Assembly (NCBI RefSeq): GCF_024666595.1 | Contig: NZ_CP088296.1 | Location: forward strand, 1,922,001-1,986,000 | Reading direction: 5' to 3' | Length of the DNA: 64,000 nucleotides | Source of the DNA: Sphingomonas sp. J315 | GTDB lineage: Bacteria; Pseudomonadota; Alphaproteobacteria; Sphingomonadales; Sphingomonadaceae | Part shown: positions 62,989 through 64,000 of the stretch, piece by piece | Position numbering within the stretch: position 1 is the stretch's first letter | Layout: each line of letters starts with the position of its first letter | Program-made: the position numbers and the translations under genes | Notes under the pieces: generated by a model | What the model was told of the DNA's origin: nothing | The model's database searches: none | What the model saw: the letters and a program-made list of their open reading frames with translations, nothing else

Positions 62989-64000
62989 ATGCGCAAGATC
63001 GCCCTCGCCGCCCTGCTTCTCGCAACCACCGCCTGTGGCGGCGCGCCCGACGGCAACCAGAGTGTCGCGCAGGACGCGGGCTATGACCTTGCCGGGCAGA
63101 AGGCGAAGCTCGCCGTAATCGAGATGAAGCCCGATACCAGCTTCCTTACCGAAGAAGAGCGGCGGGTGGTCAATCTGCTGATCGAGGCGTCGAACATCAT
63201 GTCCGACATCTACCGTGCCCAGCGTGACCCCAACTGGCGTGACACACGCGCTGCGATCGCCAAAGAGGGCGATGCCTTGAAGCTCGAAATGTATGACCGA
63301 TACTTCGGTCCGTGGGACGAACTCGCCGAAAAGCGGGCCTTCTGGGGAACGGGCGCGATGCCCGAAGGTGCGGGCTTCTATCCGACCGATCTGACGCGCG
63401 AGGCATTCGACGCCTATCTCGCCGCGAATCCAGGGGAAAAGGCGGCGCTGACCAGCCCTTACACCGTGGTGGTGCGTGACGGGACGAAGCTCAAGGCGAT
63501 CCCCTATTCGGTCGCCTACAAGCCGGAGCTGACCAAGGCAGCCGCGCTGCTCGAACAGGCGGCGGCAATCACCACCAATCCCAGCCTGAAGAAGTTCCTG
63601 ACGCTGCGCGCAAGGGCATTCCTGACCGACGATTATTATGAGTCGGAACTGGCGTGGATGGACCTCAAGGACACTCCGATCGAAGTCGCGATCGGGCCGT
63701 ATGAAGTCTATACAGACCGGCTCCACGGCCAGAAAACCGCGTTCGAAAGCTTCGTCACGCTGAAGGATCCCAAAGAGTCCGCCGCGCTCGACAAGTACAA
63801 GCGGTATCTGCGCGACATGGAGGCGAACCTCCCGGTCGAGGAGTGGCTCAAGAACTTCCAGCGCGGCTTCGAATCGCCGATCGCGGTGGCGGAGCAGGTG
63901 CGTGGTGGGGGCGACAACGTCCCCGGCGTCCAGACCATCGCCTTCAACCTGCCTAATGACGAACGGGTGCGTGAGGCGAAGGGCGCCAAGAAGGTGATTC
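62989..64000 (+). CDS. Peptidase M49-like lipoprotein (dipeptidyl-peptidase III type), cut at window end
   Basis: ATG 62989 opens MRKIALAALLLATTACGGAP, a lipoprotein signal with its Cys. The reading frame is still open at 64000 (337 codons). YDLAGQKAKLAVIEMKPDTS, SFLTEEERRVVNLLIEASNI, TRAAIAKEGD and KYKRYLRDMEANLPVEEW match bacterial M49-type (dipeptidyl-peptidase III-like) hydrolases. The metal-binding HExxxH-type motif lies beyond the window, so the assignment is from the N-terminal half only. Confidence 0.75.
   Translation, partial: MRKIALAALLLATTACGGAPDGNQSVAQDAGYDLAGQKAKLAVIEMKPDTSFLTEEERRVVNLLIEASNIMSDIYRAQRDPNWRDTRAAIAKEGDALKLEMYDRYFGPWDELAEKRAFWGTGAMPEGAGFYPTDLTREAFDAYLAANPGEKAALTSPYTVVVRDGTKLKAIPYSVAYKPELTKAAALLEQAAAITTNPSLKKFLTLRARAFLTDDYYESELAWMDLKDTPIEVAIGPYEVYTDRLHGQKTAFESFVTLKDPKESAALDKYKRYLRDMEANLPVEEWLKNFQRGFESPIAVAEQVRGGGDNVPGVQTIAFNLPNDERVREAKGAKKVI

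Noticed and set aside
1..64000. CRISPR arrays, rRNA genes and insertion sequences
   Set aside because: No regularly spaced repeats, rRNA or transposase genes were seen.

Overview
The window is high-GC chromosomal DNA from an alphaproteobacterium, most likely a sphingomonad. The evidence is the gene set (EipA/DUF1134, histidinol-phosphatase HisN next to EipA, extensin-like lipoprotein, M28 and M49-like peptidases, AsmA), an alphaproteobacterial serC-type leader RNA, and a LexA box of the alphaproteobacterial form GTTC-N7-GTTC. Identification is from family recognition only; no database search was possible.

Layout. (1) 1-21.7 kb is core chromosome: start of recQ, hisZ, serA, serC, prephenate dehydratase, prfC, pheT-pheS, rplT-rpmI, AsmA, hisN, eipA and a tRNA-Ser(GCT). 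(2) 21,801-50,485 is a 28.7-kb integrative element inserted in the 3' end of that tRNA gene. It is bounded by a 16-bp direct repeat of the tRNA end, has paired 12-bp repeats just inside both ends and carries a P4-type integrase. (3) 50.6-64 kb is core chromosome again: phospholipase A, peroxiredoxin, a GGDEF protein, two tiny membrane peptides behind a sigma-54-type promoter, threonine aldolase, an EamA transporter, an M28 peptidase, pepN and a cut-off M49-like peptidase.

The island is a dense defence and stability cargo. From left to right it holds: a second, unusual tyrosine-recombinase-like protein; a ParB-like protein; a sigma-region-4-like mini protein; a fused MNT-HEPN protein; a MucR regulator; a LexA-controlled DNA polymerase IV; and a RES/Xre toxin-antitoxin pair. 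Next comes a seven-gene nucleotide/base-chemistry operon (TIR-like, Nmad2, thymine-hypermodification-type protein, membrane-tethered dCTP-deaminase-like protein without catalytic residues, three-helix membrane protein, MazG-type protein, uracil-DNA-glycosylase-type protein). Then follow an MBL-fold hydrolase with a BON-CHAT protease, convergent with an HTH-IetA-IetS (AAA ATPase plus subtilase) operon. The right end has a secreted NucA-type nuclease, a DUF2235 hydrolase and a 600-aa protein with a nuclease-like C-terminus. The 32.2-37.6 kb operon and the 37.8-44.8 kb protease block are the best candidates for an undescribed system.

Sequence quality. Eight reading frames are each broken by exactly one base, seven of them in G or C runs of 4-6. 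The essential pheS and pheT are both hit. In each of the seven longer genes, correcting one base restores a protein of family length, so these look mainly like consensus errors rather than pseudogenes.
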